DNA from: Anaeramoeba flamelloides
Taxonomy: Eukaryota > Metamonada > Anaeramoebidae
Reading direction: 5' to 3'
Assembly: GCA_027625915.1 (NCBI GenBank)
Contig: JANTQA010000029.1
Location: 3,224,001-3,288,000, forward strand
Length of the DNA stretch: 64,000 nt
The notes beneath the pieces were generated by a model. That model was not told the DNA's origin. It did not search any database and saw nothing but the letters and a program-made list of their open reading frames with translations. Shown piece by piece: positions 11,374 to 21,448 of the stretch; position 1 is the first letter of the stretch, and every line of letters starts with the position of its first letter. Position numbers and translations under genes: made by a program.

Positions 11374-12057
11374 TCAAATCATTTCTGCAACTTTTTTATG
11401 TTTTACTTTTGTTTTCTTTTTTTCTTTTTCTTTTTCGATTTCTTCTTCGGAAGAAGTTGTTGCCTCTTCTTCTTCTTCTTCATCCAACATTTGTTTTTTT
11501 TTAGGGTTTTTCGTTGGCACTTTGTGCATATTAATTTCTTTTTCATCTTGGGCCATTTCGATAATTTCATCCAATTCTTTTAAAACATCTTCTTCGTCTT
11601 CTTGTGTAAGCTGGCCAGCTAGAAGTTCTTGTATTTCGTTTTGGTAGGACATTGCCTCTTCATTCTCTTCCATCAGTTGCTCGACTTCTTCTACTGACAT
11701 CATTTTGTTTAATTGTTGAAGGGCATCCTTTCCTGATTTTAAACTATCAAAGACCTTCTTTTCCATTTGCTTGAACTCGATAGATTGTGTCATCTCTTCA
11801 ACGTTGGTAAGCATTTTTTCAACCTTTTCCAGTGTCTGCTCCTGCCATTTCTTACGCCTTAACGCCAGCAGCGCCTGCTTTCTTTTTTTTGCTCGCAAGC
11901 ACTGCTTTGCGATTTCGGTTTCTTTGTCAATGACAGACTCGATTTTTTTGCGAGATCGCTTCAGGTTGTCTCTTTGGACTTTCAATTCTAAAACCGCTCG
12001 ATCTTGTGAGGTGATTTCTTGGTTTTTGTTTTTCTTTTTACCAAAAAGTGATCCCAT
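11374..12057 (-). CDS. CHMP6: ESCRT-III subunit of the CHMP6/VPS20 type
   Basis: One uninterrupted 227-residue frame. It begins MGSLFGKKK with Gly2 suited to N-myristoylation, as in VPS20/CHMP6, which nucleates ESCRT-III on endosomal membranes after contact with ESCRT-II. The Snf7 core follows: TSQDRAVLELKVQRDNLK (helix 1), AKQCLRAKKRKQALLALRRK, then VEEMTQSIEF, a signature of this group, and VEEVEQLMEENEEAMSYQ. ELLAGQLTQEDEEDVLKEL closely follows the CHMP6 consensus. A following MHKVPTKNP resembles the MIM2 motif that binds the VPS4 MIT domain. The tail is a Glu-rich then Lys-rich extension. At 227 residues it is slightly longer than animal CHMP6 (about 200). The core is less AT-biased than flanking DNA. 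No intron is needed. Confidence 0.93.
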   Translation of the reverse strand: MGSLFGKKKNKNQEITSQDRAVLELKVQRDNLKRSRKKIESVIDKETEIAKQCLRAKKRKQALLALRRKKWQEQTLEKVEKMLTNVEEMTQSIEFKQMEKKVFDSLKSGKDALQQLNKMMSVEEVEQLMEENEEAMSYQNEIQELLAGQLTQEDEEDVLKELDEIIEMAQDEKEINMHKVPTKNPKKKQMLDEEEEEEATTSSEEEIEKEKEKKKTKVKHKKVAEMI

Positions 12058-12779
12058 CGGTGCTTGATATTAAAACTATTGTTTTGGATTGTTAAAATTA
12101 ATCACTTTAAAGGATTAAGGTATGTCAAAATTAGCTATTTTGATTTAAAAGAAAAAGATTCTTTTTAGAAAAAAGAAAATTATTTGAATAAAAATGAAAA
12201 GTTATTTAGTTCCAAATTCTTTTTTTGAAAAATGGAAATGTTTGGAACTTGTAAAAAGTTATTAAAATCACTAATTGATTTCTTTTTATTTAGTGCTTGA
12301 AAAAAGAGTAAGAAGGTAAATTTAAAGATATTGTAAACCAGAAAAGAATGATATTAGGGGATATAAAAGCAAATAGAAAAAAATCTTCTCAGAATATTGA
12401 AATAGACCAATTTCTTATAAATATGATTATATTAATGGCAAAGTGACTTTACAATCAATTTTTATAAAAAAATTATCGGTTTTTTCAAGCATAAAACTCC
12501 TGTACTACAACTTTTAAGGTACATTTACAATTGATATTTGTTATATCAAAATATTACAAAAAGGTCCAGAAGCCATTGATATTGAATCTATTATTCAATA
12601 TTTATAAGTTAAGTGATAAACGTCTACCAAGGAAAAGCATATGATCAAAGTTGTTATTGTGGATGTTAACTACATCAGTGATACATGGTCCAAATTTTTC
12701 TAAAAAACTGATTAGTAAATTAGTAATATTTGTTGAACTCATCAATTAAAAAATAATCATTGTATTAGTAAAAAACTCA

Positions 12780-13285
12780 ACAAATTCCGAATAAAAATCT
12801 GCACTTCACGACAAATTTAAAGGTTGAATTATCTGTATTCAGACTTCTACAAAGTTGCAAAATATTTTTTCATATTTTAAGGTTAAATGTAGATTAATAT
12901 CTAAAAAATTCAATTTGATTAAAAAAATAAATAAGTAATCAATAGCCATTTTTGACAAATTATTTCAAAAGTATTGGAAATATACTGATATTACAATTAT
13001 CTTTATCAAAAGGAAATAAAACCAATCAGTCTTTGGTTTTTTATGTTGACGATTATTTAGTTAATCTTTTAAATTGAAAAATTGAAAAATAGTTACTTTT
13101 AGAATGTTCTAAATAGGAATAATTAACTACTCTAAGATTATTATTTGAGTTTCTATTTTTAGATTTGGAAAATGAATTTTTAAAAAAATTTTATCTAAAA
13201 CTGAAAATTTTTAATTGTGATCATTAATAAAAAATGTAATAATTTATTATGTAATAAGATTTATAATATATTTTTTAGAGCTACA
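12780..13285 (+). repeat. dispersed repeat B, copy 1
   Basis: This aligns with 19350-19845 in the same orientation: both contain CAGACTTC...AAAGTTGCAAAATATT, then TTTTATGTGGACAG or its relative, GTTTCTATTTTTAGATTTGG and a closing AATTTGTTATTCGATAAT-like block. Identity is perhaps 65-75% by eye. No coding sequence is recognised. The upstream part (12300-12780) is unassigned. Confidence 0.45.
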
Positions 13286-13385
13286 TAAACTATTTGAGCC
13301 ACGGTGTACGAATATCAAATACACCCAATTACAGTATACCCTGATTTTAGGGAAATCTACTGTGACAGCAACCCCTTCAGGTAAA
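13280..13385. other. short high-complexity island between repeats
   Basis: About 100 bp with clearly higher GC than its surroundings. The plus strand reads ATVYEYQIHPITVYPDF... up to a GTAAAA that could be a donor; the minus strand is also open (VAVTVDFPKIRVYCNWVYL). It contains an imperfect hairpin CAGTATACCCT...AGGG...TACTG. No neighbour continues either frame. It may be the end of a transposon or an isolated exon relic. Confidence 0.3.
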
Positions 13386-13962
13386 AAAAATAATCAAAAT
13401 GATAACCAACAAAAAAAATATTTGTAGTAATAGTATACAGCTGTTATTTTTTTCAACTCAAATAATGATCACAAATTTAAAGTATGTTCTTTTATATTGG
13501 AGAATTGTGACTTTTAAATATTATATATATATATATATATATTATTTGAGAAATTAGATTGTGTATTCAATAACAACAAGGGGGGTAAATTAAAAAAAAA
13601 AAAAAAATTAGGTTCAAAAATACTATTTTCAGAGAATAAAACATACTATTACTTGTGAAACCTCATTCATTTTTTTTCTTCTTGGTGTTCTAATAAAACA
13701 TCTAATTCTAGCATCAATAGTACGTCAAGATAAAACCATGTTGAAGGAAATTAATTAATTTTTCGAGTAAAATTTAAATTCGGAATTAAATTTTTTCAAA
13801 ATTTTTTCTAATTTTTTTAATTTTAATAAAATTTTTTATTGCATAAATTTGGATCTTAAAATTCTCTTAATTTTTAGAGAAAAATTTTTAAATTTGATAT
13901 TTCATTTTTAATATTTTATATTTTAATGATATTACTCTAATTAACAACAATCGTGTTTTTTA

Positions 13963-14601
13963 TAGTTAATTATAAACACCATTTCAAAAATTGTGACTCA
14001 TCAGAAATAATAAATTGAAAAAAAAAAAAATATCATCTGTATTCAAGAACACCAAATTATTAAATCGGTTTCTATTCACTTTTAAATCATTTCAAATATA
14101 TAAAAACCTGATATCTTAAAAATTATAAAAAAATATAACCGAAAACTAAAAAAAGGTAGTTCATAATTTTTGAAAGAGCATTAAGAATTTTTTATGACTG
14201 TACTTTCACAGAAAAAAAGTTTAACAACAAGATTTTTTACGAATAATTCAATTCATTTTAAAAGACCTTACATAGTCTCAATTTTCTTAGTGATTATTTG
14301 TCTTTTCAAGATCTTTTTTTTTCCACATGATCTTTTTTTAAAAAGAAAAAAAGAACAAGAAAAATTTTTCAAAAAAAAGAAAAAAAAAACAAAACTAAGA
14401 AAAAGAAATATTTTTCAAAAAAAAAGAAAAAGAAGAAAAAAAGTAAAAAAAAAGAAAAGAAATATAAAATTTGCAAAATTAGAAAAAATGATTCTGATCC
14501 AAAAATTTAAAATTATTGTTTTCAGAAGAATACTGGAATAAACACTCAAAACAACTTCCATTACCATTAAAAAGTAAATCAAAATTTTTAAAATCTTGCT
14601 G
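13963..14601 (+). repeat. dispersed repeat A, copy 1 (about 640 bp)
   Basis: Three copies are present in the same orientation: here, 24453-25082 and 38906-39548. All start near ATAAACACCATTT and TTGTGACT, share a central TTTTTTACGAATAATT and CCACATGATCTTTTTTTA, then a poly(A)/GA tract, and end with ATTCTGATCC...ACAACTTCCATTA. The open frames at 14194-14541 and on the other strand are A-rich low-complexity run-ons. No transposase, reverse transcriptase or terminal duplication is seen, so the family is unassigned. Confidence 0.6.
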
Positions 14602-15229
14602 AGGTTTTTTTGACCATACAATGTATTAGATCTCTAGAAAAAATAAATATAGAATTTAATTTACACCACTGTTTACAAAGTCCAAATGTGCTATTTTAAC
14701 AAAAGTTTAATAAAAATTTTGATTCAATTTCCTTTTTTATAGTATAAATATCAAATTTGAATAATTATACTGAAGTGATTTTCAGTTCATTTTCATTTTA
14801 TTTTTTGTAAAAAATACTTATTTTTCAATAAAATATCTTTATAATTCGTGATATATATTTATTCTTTTGCTCCTTTTTAAAATATATTTTCTTCAAACAA
14901 GATTCTAAAATGGATATAATATTTCAGAATTAAAATAATGTAATCATCTATACTTTTCTACAATTTAATCTTTATTTACAAGTAACATGTTTTTAAAAAC
15001 ATTTCCATTCATAGAAAATTTCAAAGAATCAGATTTCTTAACCAGTATTTGTATATTAAAATAAATAATATAATTTATTTAAAAATAAGTTTTAACATTA
15101 AAAAAAAAGTGTTGATTAAACAAAAAATCTTGAAAAAAATTTTGTGAATTTATCATCAAATAGGTTTTAGAGAAAAAAAAATATAATTTTTTTTTAATTC
15201 TTAAAATAGATAATATAAAGGGTTTTTAC
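14602..15229. other. gene-free AT-rich stretch
   Basis: I see nothing beyond A/T-rich low-complexity DNA between repeat A and the purine-biased tail of the bromodomain-like gene. Confidence 0.4.
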
Positions 15230-15889
15230 TTTTCTATTTTTATTGGCCTTTTTGTTTTCGAATATATTTCTTCCTATTTTGATCTTTTATTGGATTAGAA
15301 GTGTTAATTATTTTTTTTTGATTTGTATTCACCCATATTCTTCCCGCTTTTGTTTATAGTAATGATCTGCTTTTATTCTGATTGTACTCGACAGTTAAAT
15401 TTATATATTCTTATCTTAGCAAGAAAATTATTCTTTCTAATTCCAATTTTTGTTTCAGGTTTATTATTAGTCAAATTTTGATGATCATTTTTTTTTTTTT
15501 TTTGATTTTTGTTTAGATTTTTTATTTGGGCCTCTTTTTTCTTCATATTTTAATTCTTATTTTTATTCATAAAACTCATTTTTAATTATATTTTCTTCAC
15601 ACCCCCAAAGTTTAAGACTTTTTTTTTTTTTATGTTCTTTTTTTCAATCAATTAACCATTATTTTTCTACCAATCCCGAAAGTTCAAGTTATTTTTGAGT
15701 TTTTTTTTTTTTTTCTTTTTTTTTTTAGAAAACAAGTTTTTTTCCAGTTTCTTTTTCTTTGATTTTCCGATTTTCTTCTCATTCATTTTGTTTTGTTCTT
15801 GATCAGTTTTTACTTTTTTTTATTCTTATTTTTTAAAAAGATACAAGTTTGTGTACAGGTTTTCATCATCATTCCTATTCTTATTATTT
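15230..15889 (-). other. purine-biased tail behind the bromodomain-like gene
   Basis: For 660 bp after the stop codon the minus strand stays strongly A/G-rich (the plus strand shows T runs and few A runs), unlike ordinary intergenic DNA here. It contains broken open stretches that read like charged protein, for example MNEKKIGKSKKKKLEKN and KPETKIGIRKNNFLAKIRIY. It may be a long 3' untranslated region, or coding sequence lost from the end of the gene. Confidence 0.35.
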
Positions 15890-17851
15890 TTAAAAAAATT
15901 CTTTGTCATTATAGTGACAATTATTTGAAAATAATTGTTTTTCATCAAGACTTTCCTGATAGTTTTCAAATTTTAAAATAGTTTCCTCATTTAATTTTCC
16001 AGTGCTTATTTTGACTTGATTATTGTTGATCGTTTTGATACCTGTAATTCTTCCAAAATTATTTGTCAAAAAGTCATAATTATGGTTCTGTTGTTTAATA
16101 ATTTTTAAAATTATTAATTTATTTTTTGGGTTCAGTAGGTTAATTCTAGTAACTAAATTGCGATTTTCTTTATAATGTGAAAATTTCAATTGGTTCCAAA
16201 TATAGGAAATGGTTTCAATCTCTTCTTTGGTTGGCTTTTTTTTTATATACTTTCGTTTATATTTTTTCTTTTTCTTTTTTTGAAAGAATTTTGAAATATC
16301 TTTTCCCATTAATTTTAACATTTTTTTTTTATAAAGAGTATGATTCCAGGGTTGTTTTTTTTTTTTTCTTTTAGGTTGATTTTTTTTTTGGGAATCTTTA
16401 TTATTATTTATGCCGGTATGGTATTGAATATACATTCCTTTCATTTCATTATTAAATCTTAATCTTTTTCGGATTACATTGGAGTAGAACATAGGAAATA
16501 ATCCATAAGGGAATGTTGAAATTGTATTTGGTTCAAATTTGGGGAAATGAATTTTTCTTTGTTTTTCGACTTTTTTCCACACTCTGTCCAGTTGAAATAA
16601 TTTAGAGCTTATTTTGAAATTTTGTTTTTTTTTGATTATTTCCAAATAATTATTTCTAAATCTTTTGAAATCTTGGGTCTTCATTTGAGATTCATCAAGA
16701 AAATTCCTTTGATTTTTATTTTCAGTCATCTTATTAACTTTGTCATCTAAATTGTGATCAAGTTGTGTATTTTGATCATTTGTAAATGAATTTTTCATTG
16801 AGTCATCATTTTCTGAAGATTCAGTAGAATCTGAAATAGAATTCAAAATAGAAGTTGACGTATTAGAAGAAGACGATGATGAAGAAGTATCAGAAGAAGA
16901 AGAACTTGAGGTAAACTGGATATTTAATTTCTTCTCTTCCTCTTCATTAAACTTTTCTTGTTCTTGTTCTTTTTGCTTTTTTTTTTGTTGTTCAATTTTC
17001 ATTTTTTTTTTAAAATGATAATAAAAAGATCTTTCCAGATCATTTTTTCGTTTTCTTTCTGCTTTTTTTTCAATTTGTTTTTTCATTATATCAAAAGAAT
17101 TAAAAGCACTTTTACATATTTCTATTGCCCAGGAAGAAATATAATGATCTTTACCCATTAATTCAACAACCGAACCAACCATTATTTTAAAATCTTGTTT
17201 TAATTGGCTTAAAGATAAGTATTCCCTAGCCTCCAATTTATTCAAAATATCTTTCAAGTCAATTTGGATTTTGTGCAGCTTTATGATTTCTTCCTCACTT
17301 AGATCACTACGAAAGTGTTTCTTGAGAAAGGGTTGTGCTTCAATTAAATTTGTTAAAGAATGAACTATATGTAATGCAATTAATTTAAATTTTTGTTTCC
17401 GAAACGCGTTTAATGAAAGTTCTATTTTCTTTTCGCTTTGACATTTTTCATCTATTTCTTGTGAAATTTCCGACTTTCTTTCCTCCATCAAATTTTTGAG
17501 CTTCATTTCTAGTTTTTGATTTTTTTTTGATATTTTTTCTTCTTTTTCTTTTTCTTTTTCGTTTTCTTTTTTATTTTCGTTTTCTTTTTTGTTTTCTTTT
17601 TCGTTTTCTTTTTCTTTTTCTTTTTCTTTTTCTTTTGAGAGATTCTTGAAGAATTGGTTGGTTTTTGTTGGTCGGTGTTCTTTTAATGAAGGTTTATAAT
17701 ATAATCTTTTTCTTTTTTTTTCTTGAACAATAATACCAGATGAATTTTCTTCAAGAGTTTTTATTTTTATAAAATTTTCATTTGATTTTTTTTGATTTAA
17801 AACAAACTTTATAGGAACCCTTGATTTAAGCGGTTTTTGATTATTGATCAT
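15890..17851 (-). CDS. charged protein with atypical bromodomain-like and ET-like regions
   Basis: One uninterrupted frame of 653 residues. Residues 70-110 are a Lys/Glu/Asn repeat. Residues 154-258 look like a bromodomain: helix Z (KFKLIALHIVHSL), then IQIDLKDILNKLEAREYLS, which parallels the family PMDL-x-I-x-x-KL-x-x-x-Y core, then LKQDFKIMVGSVVEL and a last helix ICKSAFNSFD. The Asn that binds acetyl-lysine is not where expected (Met or Gly there), so histone binding is doubtful. A coiled charged stretch (260-320), a Ser-rich block (about 325-350) and Lys-rich linkers follow. Residues 563-634 end with KISTGKLNEETILKFENYQ, resembling the ET domain end of BET proteins. Inference: a chromatin-associated factor of the BET type. 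The domain calls rest on motif reading only. Confidence 0.5.
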   Translation of the reverse strand: MINNQKPLKSRVPIKFVLNQKKSNENFIKIKTLEENSSGIIVQEKKRKRLYYKPSLKEHRPTKTNQFFKNLSKEKEKEKEKENEKENKKENENKKENEKEKEKEEKISKKNQKLEMKLKNLMEERKSEISQEIDEKCQSEKKIELSLNAFRKQKFKLIALHIVHSLTNLIEAQPFLKKHFRSDLSEEEIIKLHKIQIDLKDILNKLEAREYLSLSQLKQDFKIMVGSVVELMGKDHYISSWAIEICKSAFNSFDIMKKQIEKKAERKRKNDLERSFYYHFKKKMKIEQQKKKQKEQEQEKFNEEEEKKLNIQFTSSSSSSDTSSSSSSSNTSTSILNSISDSTESSENDDSMKNSFTNDQNTQLDHNLDDKVNKMTENKNQRNFLDESQMKTQDFKRFRNNYLEIIKKKQNFKISSKLFQLDRVWKKVEKQRKIHFPKFEPNTISTFPYGLFPMFYSNVIRKRLRFNNEMKGMYIQYHTGINNNKDSQKKNQPKRKKKKQPWNHTLYKKKMLKLMGKDISKFFQKKKKKKYKRKYIKKKPTKEEIETISYIWNQLKFSHYKENRNLVTRINLLNPKNKLIILKIIKQQNHNYDFLTNNFGRITGIKTINNNQVKISTGKLNEETILKFENYQESLDEKQLFSNNCHYNDKEFF

Positions 17852-19349
17852 TTAAAATCATTCAATAAAAATTCACAACAATTAAAGCAAAAAAAAAAAA
17901 ATAAATAAAAACACAAAAAGATTGAATTTTATTCTCTCTTAAAGATTATTTCAAAGAAAAACAAATTGATATTATAAAGTCTATGATTTGTATATACAAC
18001 TTTCGTTTTGTTGTTATTTCAGAGAGTTCTTCAATCAAATTTAGATTGTTAAGATCAAAATTTTTTGAAAAATTTTCTTGAAAGTTTGTAGATGGAAAAT
18101 GATCAAGTTTTAATCAAGTATAAAATAATAGTTTTTAAATTTATTCAATTTTGACTGGGTTTGTATTAAAATGGCAATTTGATTACAATGTACTTTAATA
18201 CCGTATTAAAAAAAAAAGATTTTATTTTTAAGAGACTCTTTAGGGTTTTCCAACTTTCCTGGTTGGTAGATATTACTTTTATGACGAGAGTATATTTATA
18301 CAATTAAAAGAATGTTGTGTCAAGAGATCTTGTTAAAAATTTGATGTTTTGTTTACATAATATTGATTTTTTTTGGGTTTAAACCATTTTCTCATTCAAA
18401 ATTCATATTTTGTATTTAATAGGTTTGTTAATTAAAATTTTCTTACCTCTGGGATTTTTCACAACATTTTATAATAGGGTTGATTTCGATTTTATAATAA
18501 ATTTTCTAACAAAGTGGAAAGTGGGTAAAGTAAGCAATAACCAAAATGGTTTTTTATTTTGAATTCATCTTTTTTGTTGAAAATTTCTCATAATTTTGGG
18601 GATCAATAAAACATTTAATTTTTTCTCCTTTGTCTCAACAAATAATAATAAATGTTTTTTCATTTATAATCACAAAAAATCTAAAATTTTAATATTTGGA
18701 CTTTTTTTAATTCATTATATATTAAATCCTTGTTCTTGGCTAAAATCTTATATTTGTGCATTTGGAGATCATAAAATAATATTGGTAATGAAATAGTTTA
18801 TTTGTTAAAAAGTTGTTTGTCTTTATGATCTTTGAATTTTTCAAAATTATTTCTTATTTTAATATTTTTATATTTCTTCTTTCCTGATAAAAGAAGTTTG
18901 GGAAAATTTTTGATATGATAATTTGTAATTCATTATCATTGTTTTTTAGATTTTTTTATTGTTTTTATAAAGTAAAACAGAAAATATTAGAAATTTAAAG
19001 TAATTTTAGTTTTTTAAAAAAAGTTATAGATAAAAAGTTTGATAATTTTTTTCTTCAAAGTGTCTATATCCAGACTTTTGATACATTTTCACAACACTAT
19101 ATAAAGTTTTTATTCTATATTTATTTGATACACTTCTAATTTTTTTGTGAGTATTTATAATTTGTTGGTTATTTTTTAATAAATATTTTTTATTGTTGGG
19201 GAGGTTTAGATTTTGTGTAATTGAATGTTTTTAATATTAGTACTGGCAGGGTTCAAATATATTTTCAAAGATATTGGTGAAATCATAATATTTATTGATA
19301 CCCATCAATTAAGAATGATCCTGGTATTAGTATAAAAGAGAATAAACTA
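17852..19349. other. gene-free stretch upstream of the bromodomain-like gene
   Basis: It holds the presumed promoter region of the minus-strand gene at 15890-17851, but no motif is distinctive. A 66-codon open frame at 18596-18796 is Phe/Ile/Lys-rich run-on and is not taken as a gene. Confidence 0.4.
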
Positions 19350-19845
19350 ATTCCCTATAAAACTCAGAATTTCAAAACAAATAATAATGTTGAATCATCA
19401 ATATTCAGACTTCAAAGTTGCAAAATATTATTTCAAAACTATTTTCCGAGATATAAATTTAGTACGAAAAAAAATTCAATTTATTTGAAAAATTAAAGAA
19501 GTAATGAATAGATTCTTTTAACCAATAATTCCAATATATTATAAATAATTCATAATAGAATTAGCTCAAAAGAAAACAAAAAATAACTATTCTTTGTGTT
19601 TTATGTGGACAGTTATTGAATAAATCTTGAAATTTAAAAATCAAAAAAATAATTAATTTTACAGTTTTTATCTTTGAAATTAAATACTGGATTATTATGA
19701 TTTTGATTTCTATTTTTTAGATTTGGAAAATTAATTAAAAAACAATAAAAATAATTTTATTTTTTATATTGTAATCATTAAAATAAAAACTCTAATAATT
19801 TGTTATTCGATAATATTTAAAATCTATTTTTTTCTTAAAGTTATG
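19350..19845 (+). repeat. dispersed repeat B, copy 2
   Basis: Partner of 12780-13285, same orientation, diverged by many substitutions and small indels. The sequence from 19846 to 21042 shows no supportable gene. Confidence 0.45.
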
Positions 19846-21042
19846 AGAACCATTTAACACCTATATCCTTTACACTCGTTTCTAAAATATTTTTGTTATA
19901 TCGAATTCAAAGTTAAGTTAGTTCCGTAAATAAAAAAAAATAAAATACAGTTGAATGCGTTTGAAATAAGAAAATTTATTTCCAGCCATTATCACAAGTG
20001 TATATATGGAATTTTGTAATAAATAGTGGTTTTGCAATTTTCAAGATAAATACAGAGTTCGATGTATTTAACCAAATTTTGGTAATAATAAACAAAACAC
20101 CCTTTTTGATTTTTGAGCTAGAATAGAATTTTAATATAAAATTTTTTGGTGAACACCAATACTTTGTTTTATAAATGATTTTTTTAAAAAAATAAAGATT
20201 CAATGTTCACAGAACGATTTTTGATTAAAATTATTATTAGTCTATTAAGAAAATCAGATATAGTATTTACTATTACCAAAATTTTGATACTTGTATGGAA
20301 CTCTTTATTTATCTCTAAAATTGTAAAAAAACTCTTTTTTAGAACATTCCATATTTACACTGGTGATTTTGTATTGTAAAATGATGATATATTGACTCCA
20401 ATTAAAAAATCAAAAAATAAAATTATTTTAAAGAGTGGAGTAAACTAAAAATCTCCACTCTATTCTTTTAAAATGATAGGAAACTCAAAAACTTAAAAAA
20501 TAACTCAAATCAAAGATTCCGGTCTTAATTTTGATACTTACAATGTCCAAGCATATTTAAACAGGAATAAAAGCATATTGGGCAAAAAATAAATTTTTAT
20601 TTTTGAAAAAAAAAATTGGGTTTTTAGAATAAAAATCAACAACAGATTTTCCCAGTGAAAAAAAGTGTATTTAAATCATCAAAACTAAAAAGTTATTGAT
20701 ATTTAAGTAAACCCCATAAAAAAAAAAATAAAAGTAACATAATTTGGATATTTTCCTTTTTCAAAAGAAAATAATCACAAAGATTTGGTAAAAAAATTTT
20801 TAAAATCTTGAAAAAAATTGAAGTTCTTTTTTAATTGTAGTCAACTATGTAATTTTTGGTTATAAAATTTTCTTTCCAAGATAATTGTTGATAAATTTTA
20901 TATCCTTTTATTACTTAATTAATCCGTTCAAATTTAAGAAGCCAGTATTTAAATATATTGACCTTGCTTTTTTGTTTCTAAAAGGCTTAACAATTAAACC
21001 ATCAAATAATTTTACAACAGTCAATAAAACCCTAAGTAAATA

Positions 21043-21448
21043 TGATAGACATTTCTGAAAGCTTTCCATCTAAAAAGAAATTCTAAAAATGAAAGATCAA
21101 ACGTTAAATTTTTTTCTCAAAAAATAGTGCTTTTGGAAGTATTATTTTTTTAATTCAAATCAAAATCATAAAATCGATAAAAAATTTATAATTTCAGAAA
21201 AATGTATAAGCAAATTCAATCCATTATTAGTAATTATCTCAAAATATAAATGGGTTAACATTTAAATATATATTTGAACTTGGAAATACTCTTGAGTCGT
21301 CAATTAGATGAAGTATTGGAACAAGAAGGAAAAAAAAGTCTTGTTTTAGTAAAAAACAGGTTAAACACTTACTTTAGGGTTTTTTTGGTAGCTTTCGAAT
21401 TTTTCAACCCTATTCAAATTACAAACTTTTATTTCAATGACAATTAGG
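21043..21448 (+). repeat. dispersed repeat E copy with 60-codon open stretch
   Basis: The first part (AAATTCTAAAAATGAAAGATCAAA) matches repeat E at 2935 and 9815. From 21262 to 21448 a frame without a start codon reads LNIYLNLEILLSRQLDEVLE, then QEGKKSLVLVKNRLNTYF, and runs to a TAG. The peptide has normal composition and parallels the broken frame at 10022. I do not recognise the family. Confidence 0.35.

Noticed and set aside
14194-14541. 115-codon Lys-rich plus-strand frame
   Set aside because: It runs through the A-rich core of repeat A and is not kept in the other two copies.
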